From Mycolicibacterium helvum (GTDB lineage Bacteria > Actinomycetota > Actinomycetes > Mycobacteriales > Mycobacteriaceae), in contig NZ_AP022596.1 in assembly GCF_010731895.1 (NCBI RefSeq), forward strand, positions 806,001-870,000: 64,000 bases of DNA, read 5' to 3'. Every line of letters begins with the position of its first letter. The stretch's first letter is position 1. A program made the position numbers and the translations under genes. Under the pieces are notes generated by a model. It searched no databases. It saw nothing but the letters and a program-made list of their open reading frames with translations, and was not told the origin of the DNA. This document shows positions 13,001 through 19,534 of the stretch, piece by piece.

Positions 13001-13759
13001 CGTCTTGGAGAAGCACATGTACATCATCACGTCGTTCAGTGCATCGACGCCGCCGGTCAGCACCACATCCGACTCGTGCAGATACAGCCTGTGCAATGCC
13101 GACTGCAGCGCCGAAAGCGAACTGGCGCACGCGGCGTCGGTGACGAAGTTGGCACCGCCGAGGTTGAGGCGGTTGGCGACGCGACCGGCGATGACGTTGC
13201 CGAGCAGACCTGGGAACGTGCTTTCCTGCCACGGCACATAGTGATCGGCGATGTCCTGGCAGATCTCGTCCGCTTCGCCCTCCGACAGCCCGTTCTCCAG
13301 CAGCGCTTTACGCCAGATCGGGCGTTGCATCCGCGAACCCATCTGCACAACGAGTTCGGTTGTCGAAGCGACGCCGAGCACCACGTCCACCCGGTCCAGG
13401 TCGACTTCCACGCCTTCACGCTGCACCTGATCTAGCAGCTGTTTTGCCGCGATCAATGCGAGGATCTGTCCGGTATCGGTCGACGGTAGTGCATTGGGCG
13501 GCAGACCGAATTTGACCGGATCGAAGTTCACCGGGTCGATGAAGCCGCCGCGCTTGCAGTAGGTCTTGTCCGGCGCCTTGGGGTCGGCGTCGTAGTAGTC
13601 GGCGATCAGCCAGTGCGAGGGCGGTACCTCGCTGATGGCGTCACGGCCGGCGGTGATGGTGCGCCAGAAGCCGGTGAGCCCCGACTCGCCCGGGTAGATC
13701 GCCGACATGGCGACCACGGCGATCGGAGTGGCAGTGGGCTGGTGCGTGTTGTCAGTCAA
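6998..13759 (-). CDS. pfaA: PUFA-synthase subunit PfaA-like: KS-AT-ACPx4-KR-DH
   Basis: Iterative type I synthase subunit of 2253 residues that would extend an acyl chain on its own ACPs. The ketosynthase has Cys211, His346 and His383. The malonyl-type acyltransferase (about 573-870) has GHSFGE with Ser668 and a paired His774. A Gln/Ala/Pro-rich linker precedes four tandem ACPs, each with the LGIDSIKQVE motif (phosphopantetheine serines 1172, 1267, 1362, 1457). A ketoreductase follows, with TGGARGV near 1720 and a Ser/Tyr/Asn catalytic set in SLFSSIAARAGNPGQSAYA. The C-terminal PKS-type double hot-dog dehydratase has HxxxGxxxxP at His2012, LFHGPQF and DGGLQ (Asp2168). The start is a TTG with AAGGG just upstream, 8 bp after the pfaD stop. 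The next ATG is 17 codons in and would cut the KS. No phosphopantetheinyl transferase gene is in the window. Confidence 0.93.
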   Translation of the reverse strand: MTDNTHQPTATPIAVVAMSAIYPGESGLTGFWRTITAGRDAISEVPPSHWLIADYYDADPKAPDKTYCKRGGFIDPVNFDPVKFGLPPNALPSTDTGQILALIAAKQLLDQVQREGVEVDLDRVDVVLGVASTTELVVQMGSRMQRPIWRKALLENGLSEGEADEICQDIADHYVPWQESTFPGLLGNVIAGRVANRLNLGGANFVTDAACASSLSALQSALHRLYLHESDVVLTGGVDALNDVMMYMCFSKTPAFSATGDCRPFSDGADGTIIGEGVGMVALKRLADAERDGDQIHAVIRGLGSSSDGRASSVYAPRSEGQAKALRRAYERAGYDPSTVELIEAHGTATKAGDVAEFAGLKSVFTDGSARIALGSVKSQIGHTKAAAGAAGLIKAVLALQHSILPGTLKVDRPNPAMGIEESPFYVNTQTRPWVRKSDQPRRASVSSFGFGGSNFHVTLEEYQGEHRARRLRALPSELVVLSAQSEADLQKRAADIVAAARSGESLARIAFEAADEFDAAQPARAGLVATDTESLAAVAERLRTALADGKAAELKDANITVGFGPAREGKTAFLFPGQGSQYVGMGGDLAISFPEALAVWDGLEGDLTDLPGVVFPEPVFDASAVDAQKKELTAMANAQPAIAATSLAQLALLDVLGVSATAAAGHSFGEVTALAAAGVLPTERLVETARTRGTLMNEAGQGKDGAMLAVSATAEDVRALLDTSEAGSLVIANDNAPTQVVLAGYDSDIAWAQTAAKAKGWTAVRLPVASAFHSEIVASSSAPLTAYLKTLKIGQPNFPVYANATAQQYSENVAEQLGDQVQQVVRFREMIEAMARDGVTRFIEVGPGRVLTGLVGKILGTSAHIAVALDDPKADGLRGWHRGLAALAADGVALDLVALFDHYEEPEKFVPAPKHAVKVGGANLGKPYPPVDGKTSITPKRTRVRVQSAPPAAAQAPAPAPAPAVQRMEAPAVAAPQTQAPAQQQAPVVQQAPVVHQQASVVQQQAEVIEAPLSGDVWSIIDSIQKETAEQHQRYMDVVTQSHQAFLDMSTQMMAQIVGDPAVVAQAPRALPSVAPRQVSAPVVAAPAVVPPVAVAPVASAPVAAPVAVAAPATVAPAPVAPSAPAPAVPAAAPSVSAGDVVLSIVSEKTGYPVDMLGLGMEMEAELGIDSIKQVEILAALQAKFPGAPEIPASELSNLRTLQDVVDTVAGFAAPAAAAAVVAPMVTAPAVPAGDVVLSIVSEKTGYPVDMLGLGMEMEAELGIDSIKQVEILAALQAKFPGAPEIPASELSNLRTLQDVVDTVAGFAAPAAAAAVVAPMVTAPAVPAGDVVLSIVSEKTGYPVDMLGLGMEMEAELGIDSIKQVEILAALQAKFPGAPEIPASELSNLRTLQDVVDTVAGFAAPAAAAAVVAPMVTAPAVPAGDVVLSIVSEKTGYPVDMLGLGMEMEAELGIDSIKQVEILAALQAKFPGAPEIPASELSNLRTLQDVVDTVSGFAAGGRVEQTAAVQSAPPTSAAVGLSCTETELRAAPPSGLAMAGLRDGVVFITREDPAFAEALERAMNARGLQARTVDEAPAEAGAVISLAALAPARTPDDCVAVHVRAFHAARSVAKSSTRTRLFVTVQSTGARFVAADVPVGVASLVKTAGWEWPNASVRAVDMETLDADRLTAELLEGGSGIEVALRADGTRLVAVDDIESSVGEGETISVVPGGVVVVTGGARGVTAESALALAKRHGLRLALLGRTPLREVTADEPSGTTAAEIATALAASARARGEQLSLPQARAQAESLLATREVRATLASAERQGTPARYFAASITDEAALRGVLDEVRQNFGPIVGVVHGAGVLADKRLEDLDDDGFVKVFTTKLIGAEALLDATSTDELRFISLFSSIAARAGNPGQSAYASANAALEAIAARESVRRNGECVVRAFGWGPWDGGMVDATLKSRFLAGGVGVIPIAEGAQFFADHALCRSSASAVVVAAPAEPRLRAARLEWEVSAEDLPVLTDHQVRGRVVVPVVIALDAMLRAARGLVADACPVVRDFQVLSGVTFAEHERQSLTIDFEPAGSSYTVSISDCEGRARYRATVDTAAVAEPELSVPQITGSDWPLGVDEAYAGPLFHGPQFAVIEQLGSFGTAGGTATLNSLDGLGWPQNGWAIDAASIDGGLQLGIIWASAQGRPLVLPVRIGRVLLHRAFGDGRIGRCRLAAHPVNDKRVDFDIAYETSDGALFATLEGVEFYAAGAAADTSA
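9279..10348 (-). repeat. Four tandem 285-bp ACP repeats inside pfaA
   Basis: A 285-bp (95-codon) unit is repeated four times. Each unit holds one ACP plus an Ala/Pro/Val linker. Copies beginning at 9541, 9826 and 10111 read the same base for base by eye over their shared length. The copy at 9279-9540 differs at 9347 (a instead of g) and then diverges at its linker. The phosphopantetheine serine codons sit at 9389-9391, 9674-9676, 9959-9961 and 10244-10246, exactly 285 bp apart. The unit uses ATT, TCG and TTG codons more than the flanking domains and looks lower in GC. Near-identity points to recent unequal crossing-over or gene conversion. The copy number could be misassembled from short reads. 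Confidence 0.97.
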
Positions 13760-13767
13760 GGTAACCC

Positions 13768-15378
13768 TTATCCGAGGGGACGTGGACGGAAATCAAAGGC
13801 GGAAGGCGGCATCGCGACGCCCGAAGCGCGAAGCTGCCCGGCTCGAGTCACGGTCGCCGCACCCTCAAGCAGGTTGAGCGCGATCTGGCGAACCGTGCGT
13901 GCCTCCACCGGCTCGAGGAAGCTTCCTCGCACCCATTGGTTGAAGGCTCCCATCGCTGGACCACACCAGATCTGGTAGTCAGCGCGGCGTTCAGTGTTGC
14001 CGTCACGCGCCCACTGGGAACCCGTGAACAGGTACCAGCGGAACACCAGGGCCATGCGATGCCTCGGGTCCGCGGCGGCGCGCTCCACCTGGCGTGGGTC
14101 GCTCTTGGCGAAGAACGCCTCGGTGTCCGCCCAGATGTCGGCGACACTGCGTCCAAGGACCGTCTTTTCGAGGTTCGCCAGCTCGTCGGCCGGGGCCTCT
14201 TCGAGTGCGGAGTAGCGGCGATAGAAATCAGCCAGGCGGTGCCCGCGTTGGGCGAACATTGTGCCGCGCTTGAGAACTTGCACGGTCACGCCCATCTCGA
14301 ACATGTCGGCGGCGGGCGCCATCGCCACGTCAGTGGATTCAGCGAGCCCCAACAAGCTTCGGGCATCAGGTGACAGGCCACTCTCCACTGCCGACTGGTT
14401 GACCGAACCGGTCAGCACGTAGGCGGCCCCGGCGGCGAACGCGGCCGCGACAGCGGCGGGGGTACCCAGCCCGCCAGCCGCTCCGACCCGGGGCAGGACG
14501 GGATAGCCATAGGTCGCGGCGATCTCATCGCGCAGGCTGATCAGCCGCGGAAGCAACACGGTCAATGCGCGGTTATCGGTGTGACCACCCGAATCGGCTT
14601 CGGCGGTGATGTCTTCCGCGATGGGGATTTGGCTGGCAAGCGCTGATTCTTCTGCGGTGATGCGCCCCTCGGCGACGAGCGCGCTCAGCATCGCTTCCGG
14701 TGCAGGCGAAAGGAACTGGCGAGCGACCTCGTCACGAGAGACTTTCGCGAAAATGTGCCCGGCCCGGACGACGTGCCCGTGCGCGTCACGACGCAGACCT
14801 TTAGCCGCGTAGAGGACGATCGCGGGGGTGAGTCGCATGAACGCTGAGGCGGACACGTAGCGGACACCGAGGCGATGGAACAGGTCCACTGTCGCTAATT
14901 CGACGCCGTCGCTCTGGACGTTGTGGATCAGGTTGGCGCCCCAGCCGCCGGAGTCCCGTCCCAGGGCTGCCTGAATTTCCAGTACGCCGGCTTCGACGGT
15001 GGCGAGGTCCAGCCCGGCGCTGCCGTAGAACGCCATCACCCCGGCGCGCACACCCTCGACGGTCATCTGTGGCGTCGCGATGCCGCGGGCCATCTCACCG
15101 ACGACGTAGGGGAATCGCACACCATGGGTCGCTGCGAAACTGCGCTCGCCGAGCCATTCGGGATAGATCGCCGGCAGCACGGCAAGCAGGCCTTGGCTCA
15201 GGATCTCGGAGGTGAGTTGACCGACGCCGTCAAGGAGTACGGCACGCGGCCCTAGCGCCGAGTTCACGACGGCAACCGGCCTGCGGATCGCTGCTAGTGC
15301 TTCACCGACGTCGGGTCGATCAACTAGCGCTACAGAGGCGCCGTAAGTCGGATGATAGTTAGCCAAGGTGGCCTGCAT
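13768..15378 (-). CDS. pfaD: PUFA-synthase enoyl reductase PfaD
   Basis: FMN-dependent TIM-barrel enoyl reductase (2-nitropropane dioxygenase fold) that acts in trans on enoyl-ACP intermediates of the Pfa synthase. The 536-residue protein matches the usual PfaD length. It shows family signatures: EADSGGHTDNR in the FMN region, RVGAAGGLGTP, TGSVNQ, and the C-terminal block around DYQIWCGPAMGAFNQWV. I chose the ATG at 15378, although the frame is open to 15492, because it gives the family length and begins just before the conserved N-terminus. No clear Shine-Dalgarno precedes it, so the start is less certain than the identity. It is the first gene of the pfaD-pfaA-pfaC-rmlA unit, and its stop lies 8 bp before the pfaA start. 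Confidence 0.92.
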   Translation of the reverse strand: MQATLANYHPTYGASVALVDRPDVGEALAAIRRPVAVVNSALGPRAVLLDGVGQLTSEILSQGLLAVLPAIYPEWLGERSFAATHGVRFPYVVGEMARGIATPQMTVEGVRAGVMAFYGSAGLDLATVEAGVLEIQAALGRDSGGWGANLIHNVQSDGVELATVDLFHRLGVRYVSASAFMRLTPAIVLYAAKGLRRDAHGHVVRAGHIFAKVSRDEVARQFLSPAPEAMLSALVAEGRITAEESALASQIPIAEDITAEADSGGHTDNRALTVLLPRLISLRDEIAATYGYPVLPRVGAAGGLGTPAAVAAAFAAGAAYVLTGSVNQSAVESGLSPDARSLLGLAESTDVAMAPAADMFEMGVTVQVLKRGTMFAQRGHRLADFYRRYSALEEAPADELANLEKTVLGRSVADIWADTEAFFAKSDPRQVERAAADPRHRMALVFRWYLFTGSQWARDGNTERRADYQIWCGPAMGAFNQWVRGSFLEPVEARTVRQIALNLLEGAATVTRAGQLRASGVAMPPSAFDFRPRPLG

Positions 15379-15716
15379 GAGGAGGGACTCTAGCTTTACG
15401 CGCGCGACAAATCCCGGTTTTAGAACACGTTCACACGCCCGGTGACCTACCCGGCGGTAACTCTGTGCGGATCCTACGCCGCCGTGTACCACGGCCGTTG
15501 CCGAAATGACGCGCGGGGGGTCGCTTCTTGGTCACTTACACCGACGCGGGCGCCGGCGGTGCAGCAAATCCGAGGCCGGCCGATTTCACCCAGAGCGGGC
15601 ATACGCCGATAGTCAAGCCAAAGGTCGGAACAAAGACCATAACCGCGTTCACGGTGTGTGGTTGCCGGCGCGGATAGGCCCGTACGAGCCGACCCGACGT
15701 TCGACCAAGCGCCGAG
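15379..15716. promoter_or_regulatory. Intergenic region with the pfa operon promoter and a KstR-like palindrome
   Basis: This 338-bp gap holds no credible gene. At 15421-15434 lies TAGAACACGTTCAC, with GAAC/GTTC arms around a 2-nt spacer. Recalled from memory, the mycobacterial KstR operator is TnnAACnnGTTnnA; this site matches every fixed base except the last. It sits 43 bp upstream of the chosen pfaD start, where it would overlap the -35 region if the TAAAGCT at about 15392-15398 (minus strand) is part of the -10. A TetR-type repressor site here is plausible but unproven. Near the left end of the hemophore-like gene, an imperfect inverted repeat (15691-15699 with 15710-15718) could help terminate that gene. 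Confidence 0.45.
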
Positions 15717-16076
15717 TCAGTAATTCATGCAGGTGTTCGCGACCTGCGTTATCTGCGGACCGATCTGGGCATAGATCATCGCTTGCAGCTGTGGGTTCAC
15801 CGCTTGCTGCTGCGCCAGCTGCTGCTGACGCTGGTCTACCGGCATGGCCAGGAACTGTTGAATATTGGCCTGCATATCCGGCCGCGCACCGAGCTGTCTG
15901 GCCAGCGCCGGAGCCTCCGCATTCAAGGCGGCCGTCACCTGCCCGTAGCTGCAGGACGTGTTAGCCAGCGCCTCCGTGACCGGGTCGGCCGAAGCGGGAC
16001 CTGCCAACGACAGGGCAATCGCCGCCGACAAGCCGCTGATCGTTACGACACTCCGTAAGCACCGTGCTGAATTCAT
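15717..16076 (-). CDS. Hemophore-related secreted protein (Rv0203/Rv1174c-like)
   Basis: Small exported protein of 119 residues. It has a clear signal peptide ending near GPASA-DP and a mature domain with two cysteines, one in NTSCSYGQV and one in the C-terminal NTCMNY. The helix-rich, Gln-rich body with the CSYGQVTAALN segment resembles the mycobacterial hemophore-related family, whose founder Rv0203 binds haem outside the cell. I chose the ATG at 16076 because it starts a normal signal peptide and has GAGAGGG upstream. The open frame continues 20 codons further but lacks sense as a signal. No iron-box-like palindrome was seen upstream. Haem binding is inferred from the family only. Confidence 0.75.
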   Translation of the reverse strand: MNSARCLRSVVTISGLSAAIALSLAGPASADPVTEALANTSCSYGQVTAALNAEAPALARQLGARPDMQANIQQFLAMPVDQRQQQLAQQQAVNPQLQAMIYAQIGPQITQVANTCMNY

Positions 16077-16299
16077 GGACAGGCGCCCTCTCGTTTGCCA
16101 GAACCGGGAGTGGCCGTAGCGGAAGAAGTCAATCACGGTGACGTCAGTCCGTGGATGAAACGCCTAGTTTCTGTAGGTAATACCCAGGTTCACCCCGCCA
16201 CTCACCGCTCACCTGTGCGGTTGCCGTCGCGGATCCGAGAGCTTTCGCCACCCGAGATAAGTACCGATACGCATCGTCGCGCCATGCTGAAACGCCCCG

Positions 16300-17193
16300 C
16301 TACTCGGGATCGGCCGCGCGGCCTGTAGCTGACCCCCGGTCGTCACGGTGTGAGCGCTGCAATTCCCGTTCGGCATCCTCGAGCGCTTCGCGCGCCGCAC
16401 GCAACCGGTGCAGCAGATCGTCGGTCTCGTGCTTGGCCCGATCGACCGCACGCGCCTCCTCCATGGAATTCAGCACGATGCCAATGAACAGGTTGAACAC
16501 CAGGAAGCTCAGAATGACGGTGTAGCTGATGAAGAACAGCACCGACCAGGGCGAGACCTGCAATCCCATCTCGACGTTGTCGGGCAAGTTTTCCAACGTC
16601 AACATGATGTACATCGTCAGCATTGCCCGCCCGACGTTCCCGTAATGGTCGGGATCGTGATTGGCGAACAGCACCCAGCCGAGCATCCCGTAGATATAGA
16701 TGAGCAGCGCCGTCGCCGCGGCGAGGGACGCCACCCCGGGGATGCTCCGGGCGATCGCGCCGATGACTACGCGCAGATCGGGCAGGAACCGGATGATGCG
16801 CACGATCCGCGCCAACCGAACCAGACGGAGCAGCATCGCGGTCGAACGCAGGCCCGGCAGGAAGGACGCCGCAATGACGACGAAGTCGAAGACGTTCCAG
16901 TGGCTCTTGGCGAATTCGCGGATCTTCCATCCGGCCGCGGTGAACCGGATCAGCAACTCGATGACATAGACCGCGAGGATGACGTTGTAGAGCACATCGA
17001 AGACGCCGTGGTAGCCGGCTGCGACCGAATCGAAAGTCTCCAATCCGAGCATTGTGGCGTTGATCACAATCACGATCACGATCACGGTCTCGAACACCGG
17101 ATTGCTGATCAGCTGCCGGCAGCGTTCGACGACGGCAGGCACAGGCTTGGGCGTTGGCGGTTGGACCGCCGGGTCGCGCGACGCGGATGGCAC
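16300..17193 (-). CDS. Voltage-gated-type cation channel (ion transporter family)
   Basis: Predicted membrane protein of 297 residues with the six-helix plan of bacterial single-domain voltage-gated channels. S1 is VIVIVIVINATMLGLE. S4 carries regularly spaced arginines (LLRLVRLARIVRIIRFL). The pore loop reads TLENLPD just before S6, where NaChBac has TLESWAS. The C-terminal tail is charged and probably coiled-coil (about the last 60 residues), as expected for a tetramer. The Glu of the filter is kept, but the Trp found in many relatives is Leu. The frame is open to 17325, but that overlaps the divergent amine oxidase, so I chose the GTG at 17193, close before the proline-rich N-terminus. Selectivity cannot be read reliably from the sequence. 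Confidence 0.8.
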   Translation of the reverse strand: MPSASRDPAVQPPTPKPVPAVVERCRQLISNPVFETVIVIVIVINATMLGLETFDSVAAGYHGVFDVLYNVILAVYVIELLIRFTAAGWKIREFAKSHWNVFDFVVIAASFLPGLRSTAMLLRLVRLARIVRIIRFLPDLRVVIGAIARSIPGVASLAAATALLIYIYGMLGWVLFANHDPDHYGNVGRAMLTMYIMLTLENLPDNVEMGLQVSPWSVLFFISYTVILSFLVFNLFIGIVLNSMEEARAVDRAKHETDDLLHRLRAAREALEDAERELQRSHRDDRGSATGRAADPE

Positions 17194-17296
17194 GGTTAGT
17201 ACATAGCAAAGGTCTGCGCCCTTCACCCGGCGAACGCCCAGCGTGACATCAACGATTTCGGCCTGATCGCCGCCGCGACGGGATAGCGTCACCGCC

Positions 17297-18619
17297 ATGC
17301 GTTCGGTCGGGCGGCGCGGGTTCATGCTGGGCGTCGGCGCACTCGCGGCGGCACCCCTGCTGCCGGGTTGCGGCGGCGCAGAAGAACAGAGTGGCGATCA
17401 CGTTGTGATCGTGGGTGCCGGCTTCTCCGGTCTGGCGGCGGCTCGGCGGCTGGCCGACGCGGGTGTGCGAGTCACGGTGCTGGAAGCCCGGGATCGGATC
17501 GGTGGACGGACCTGGACCGACACCACCCTGGGCGTGCCGATCGATATCGGCGCATCGTGGATCCACGGCACCGAGAACAATCCGCTCACCAAGCTCGCCC
17601 AAGACGTCGGGGCCAAAACTGTGCCAACCGATTTCGAGGACTTCGTCCTGATCGAGAATCACCAGAAGGTCGATCCGAAAGCCGCCGCGGCCTCGGTCGC
17701 CGATTGGCACCGGATCATCGAGAAACTCGACGAACTCAGCGACGACGCCCGGTCCGGCGAGTCGGTCGCCGACGGCCTGGTCGGCGTCGCGGACCTCGAC
17801 GACCCGTTGGTCGCATGGAACGTGACCTCCCGTACCTCGGGTGACTATGCAGCCGACCCCGACCAGCTGTCGCTGCGCTGGCTGGGCAGCGAAGAACAGT
17901 TCAAAGGCCCCGACGTCATCCTCCCCGGCGGCTACAGCCAGCTTTCGCAGCACCTCGCCAAGGGTCTCGACATCCGCCAGAACACCGTGGTCACCCGGAT
18001 CTCGCACAGTGGTGAGCAGGTACGCCTGGACACCTCACAGGGGACCGTCACCGCCGACCGCGTGATCGTCACCGTCCCACTTGGAGTGCTCAAGGCGGGA
18101 AGCGTCACGTTCGACCCGCCACTTCCCGAGGCCAAGCGCCACGCCATCGAGAAGCTCGGGTTCGGTCTGCTCAACAAGGTGGTCGTCGCCTTCGACAAGC
18201 CGTTCTGGCCCGAGCCCACCCCGATGATCGGGCTGGTCGGCAACAACCAACCGGTCACCGATCTGGTCAACGGGCTGGCGTTCGCCGATAAGCCGCTGCT
18301 GGTCGGGCTGCGCGGCGGCGAGGCCGCGTGGTCGCGCGAATCACTGTCCGATCAGGCCGCGGTGACCGAACTGCTCACCGCCATAGATGCCCCCACCCCC
18401 ACTGGATCCATCGTGACACGTTGGGGCACAGATAAATACGCTCGCGGCTCGTACAGCTTCATCGCTGTCGGGTCGAGCCCCGACGATATGCATGCCCTCG
18501 GCGAGCCGGTCGGCGAGCGACTGTTGTTCGCGGGCGAAGCCACCAATCCCCAGTGGTTCGGCACCGTCCACGGCGCCTACCTCAGCGGTCAGCGGGAAGC
18601 CGACCGGATCCTCGGCTAG
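17297..18619 (+). CDS. Flavin amine oxidase, probable Tat-exported lipoprotein
   Basis: FAD-dependent amine oxidase of 440 residues, closest in layout to polyamine/monoamine oxidases. The N-terminus has twin arginines (GRRGFML) and a lipobox LLPGC with Cys25, suggesting Tat export and anchoring on the outer face of the membrane. The Rossmann motif VGAGFSGLAAA starts at residue 39, followed by the EARDRIGGRTW segment. The C-terminal FAD motif is RLLFAGEATNPQWFGTVHGAYLSG. Export with bound FAD fits the Tat route. It is divergent from the channel gene with about 100 bp between starts. Substrate is unknown; amines or a role in redox maturation are both possible. Confidence 0.88.
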   Translation: MRSVGRRGFMLGVGALAAAPLLPGCGGAEEQSGDHVVIVGAGFSGLAAARRLADAGVRVTVLEARDRIGGRTWTDTTLGVPIDIGASWIHGTENNPLTKLAQDVGAKTVPTDFEDFVLIENHQKVDPKAAAASVADWHRIIEKLDELSDDARSGESVADGLVGVADLDDPLVAWNVTSRTSGDYAADPDQLSLRWLGSEEQFKGPDVILPGGYSQLSQHLAKGLDIRQNTVVTRISHSGEQVRLDTSQGTVTADRVIVTVPLGVLKAGSVTFDPPLPEAKRHAIEKLGFGLLNKVVVAFDKPFWPEPTPMIGLVGNNQPVTDLVNGLAFADKPLLVGLRGGEAAWSRESLSDQAAVTELLTAIDAPTPTGSIVTRWGTDKYARGSYSFIAVGSSPDDMHALGEPVGERLLFAGEATNPQWFGTVHGAYLSGQREADRILG

Positions 18620-18733
18620 TCGTTTCTCGGCGCACGCTGCCAAGAGCCTGCCGGTGTCCCAAACCACTGGCGCTTCCCCGTCTGGCGAGCGCAACCTGGG
18701 AGTGGAACCCATGTTCTCCGAAAGGAGATACCG

Positions 18734-18964
18734 ATGACAGCAACTGCCGGCAATATCCCGACTCGCTCGGAAGCGCAGGATCTTCTGGCGATGCTCGAGC
18801 GGATGCGGGCCAAACTGGTCATGCAGCGGGCCGAGATGGCCCGACAGTTGCGCGATATGTCCAACCTCGTCGACGGAATCGACCGGCAGCTCGACGACCT
18901 GGCGGTCAGCTCGGAATGGCTGTCCGCTGTCGCCAGGCACCCCAGCACCCGGTTGTGGGCGTAG
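18734..18964 (+). CDS. Small hypothetical helical protein (76 aa)
   Basis: Short protein predicted to be mostly alpha-helical, with heptad-like spacing over residues 12-60 (LLAMLERMRAKLVMQRAEMA and on) that suggests a coiled coil. It starts with ATG preceded by a strong AAAGGAGATACCG ribosome site, the best in this part of the window, which supports real translation. No signal peptide, membrane segment or known domain is visible. It follows the amine oxidase by about 115 bp on the same strand. I do not recognise a function. Confidence 0.7.
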   Translation: MTATAGNIPTRSEAQDLLAMLERMRAKLVMQRAEMARQLRDMSNLVDGIDRQLDDLAVSSEWLSAVARHPSTRLWA

Positions 18965-19037
18965 CCCGCCTCGGTTTTCCTGACGCCACCTTCGTTGTTC
19001 GATACGGTGAGACATCGGCCGGCGAACATGGGGGCAC

Positions 19038-19301
19038 ATGCGCAATCCAATCGGGCGCTTCGTCGCCCACAACTCGGCGGTGACATCGCTCCCATTCGCC
19101 GGACTATATTGGGCGCCAACATGTTCAGCTGATGACGGTTGCGGCGCCGGGATGTATTTCAACCGGGAAACCAATCAGTGCGAGTACCACGACGACGTAA
19201 ACGTGTACATCAACCCGTGCTGCTATGTCGGCCCCGCCGGGGTCGGCCCACCGGGCCCTGGTCCGGTCGGTCCCGGTCCGATCGGGCCGGGCCGGCGTTA
19301 G
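19038..19301 (+). CDS. Small cysteine-containing protein with a Gly/Pro-rich tail (87 aa)
   Basis: Unrecognised protein with a GCGAGMYFNRETNQCEY segment, two adjacent cysteines (NPCCYVG) and a tail of GPxGPGPxGPG repeats. Similar short mycobacterial exported proteins carry GMYWNPxTNQC motifs, which suggests a secreted disulfide-bonded domain. The stretch before it is only weakly hydrophobic, so a signal peptide is doubtful. The ATG at 19038 has GGGGG upstream. An internal ATG at the MYFN segment would give a much shorter product. The start is uncertain. Confidence 0.55.
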   Translation: MRNPIGRFVAHNSAVTSLPFAGLYWAPTCSADDGCGAGMYFNRETNQCEYHDDVNVYINPCCYVGPAGVGPPGPGPVGPGPIGPGRR

Positions 19302-19316
19302 TCGAGGGAGAACGCA

Positions 19317-19466
19317 ATGGCTGAGCGCGACGATGACGGTGACCAAGACCGCCTGGGCGAGCCGACGGAAAGCCAGCCGTCGCAGCGCAACACCGAGGAC
19401 GTCGTCTTCCCGGAATCGTTCCGGAAATTCTGGCGCACCCTGCTGGGCGCGTGGGGGCGTCGCTGA
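19317..19466 (+). CDS. Very small acidic hypothetical protein (49 aa)
   Basis: A 49-codon ORF too short for the usual cutoffs. It begins at an ATG with GAGGGAGAACGCA just upstream, a good ribosome site, and ends at a TGA at 19464. The N-terminal two thirds are highly acidic and polar (AERDDDGDQDRLGEP), and the last 17 residues are an amphipathic, Arg/Trp-containing helix (FPESFRKFWRTLLGAWGRR) that could touch a membrane. It starts 15 bp after the preceding small gene and lies in the same direction, so the two may share a transcript. Function is unknown. Confidence 0.55.
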   Translation: MAERDDDGDQDRLGEPTESQPSQRNTEDVVFPESFRKFWRTLLGAWGRR

Positions 19467-19534
19467 CAGCACGCGTCACCCGGTGTCGTCACATACGATG
19501 CTCTCGCCGTGCCACTCGCCTGAGGAGTGATCTT

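Noticed and set aside
561..15378. Phleic acid (trehalose polyphleate) Pks locus
   Set aside because: No PapA, FadD, MmpL or PE genes of that locus are present, and the domain plan is that of Pfa synthases.
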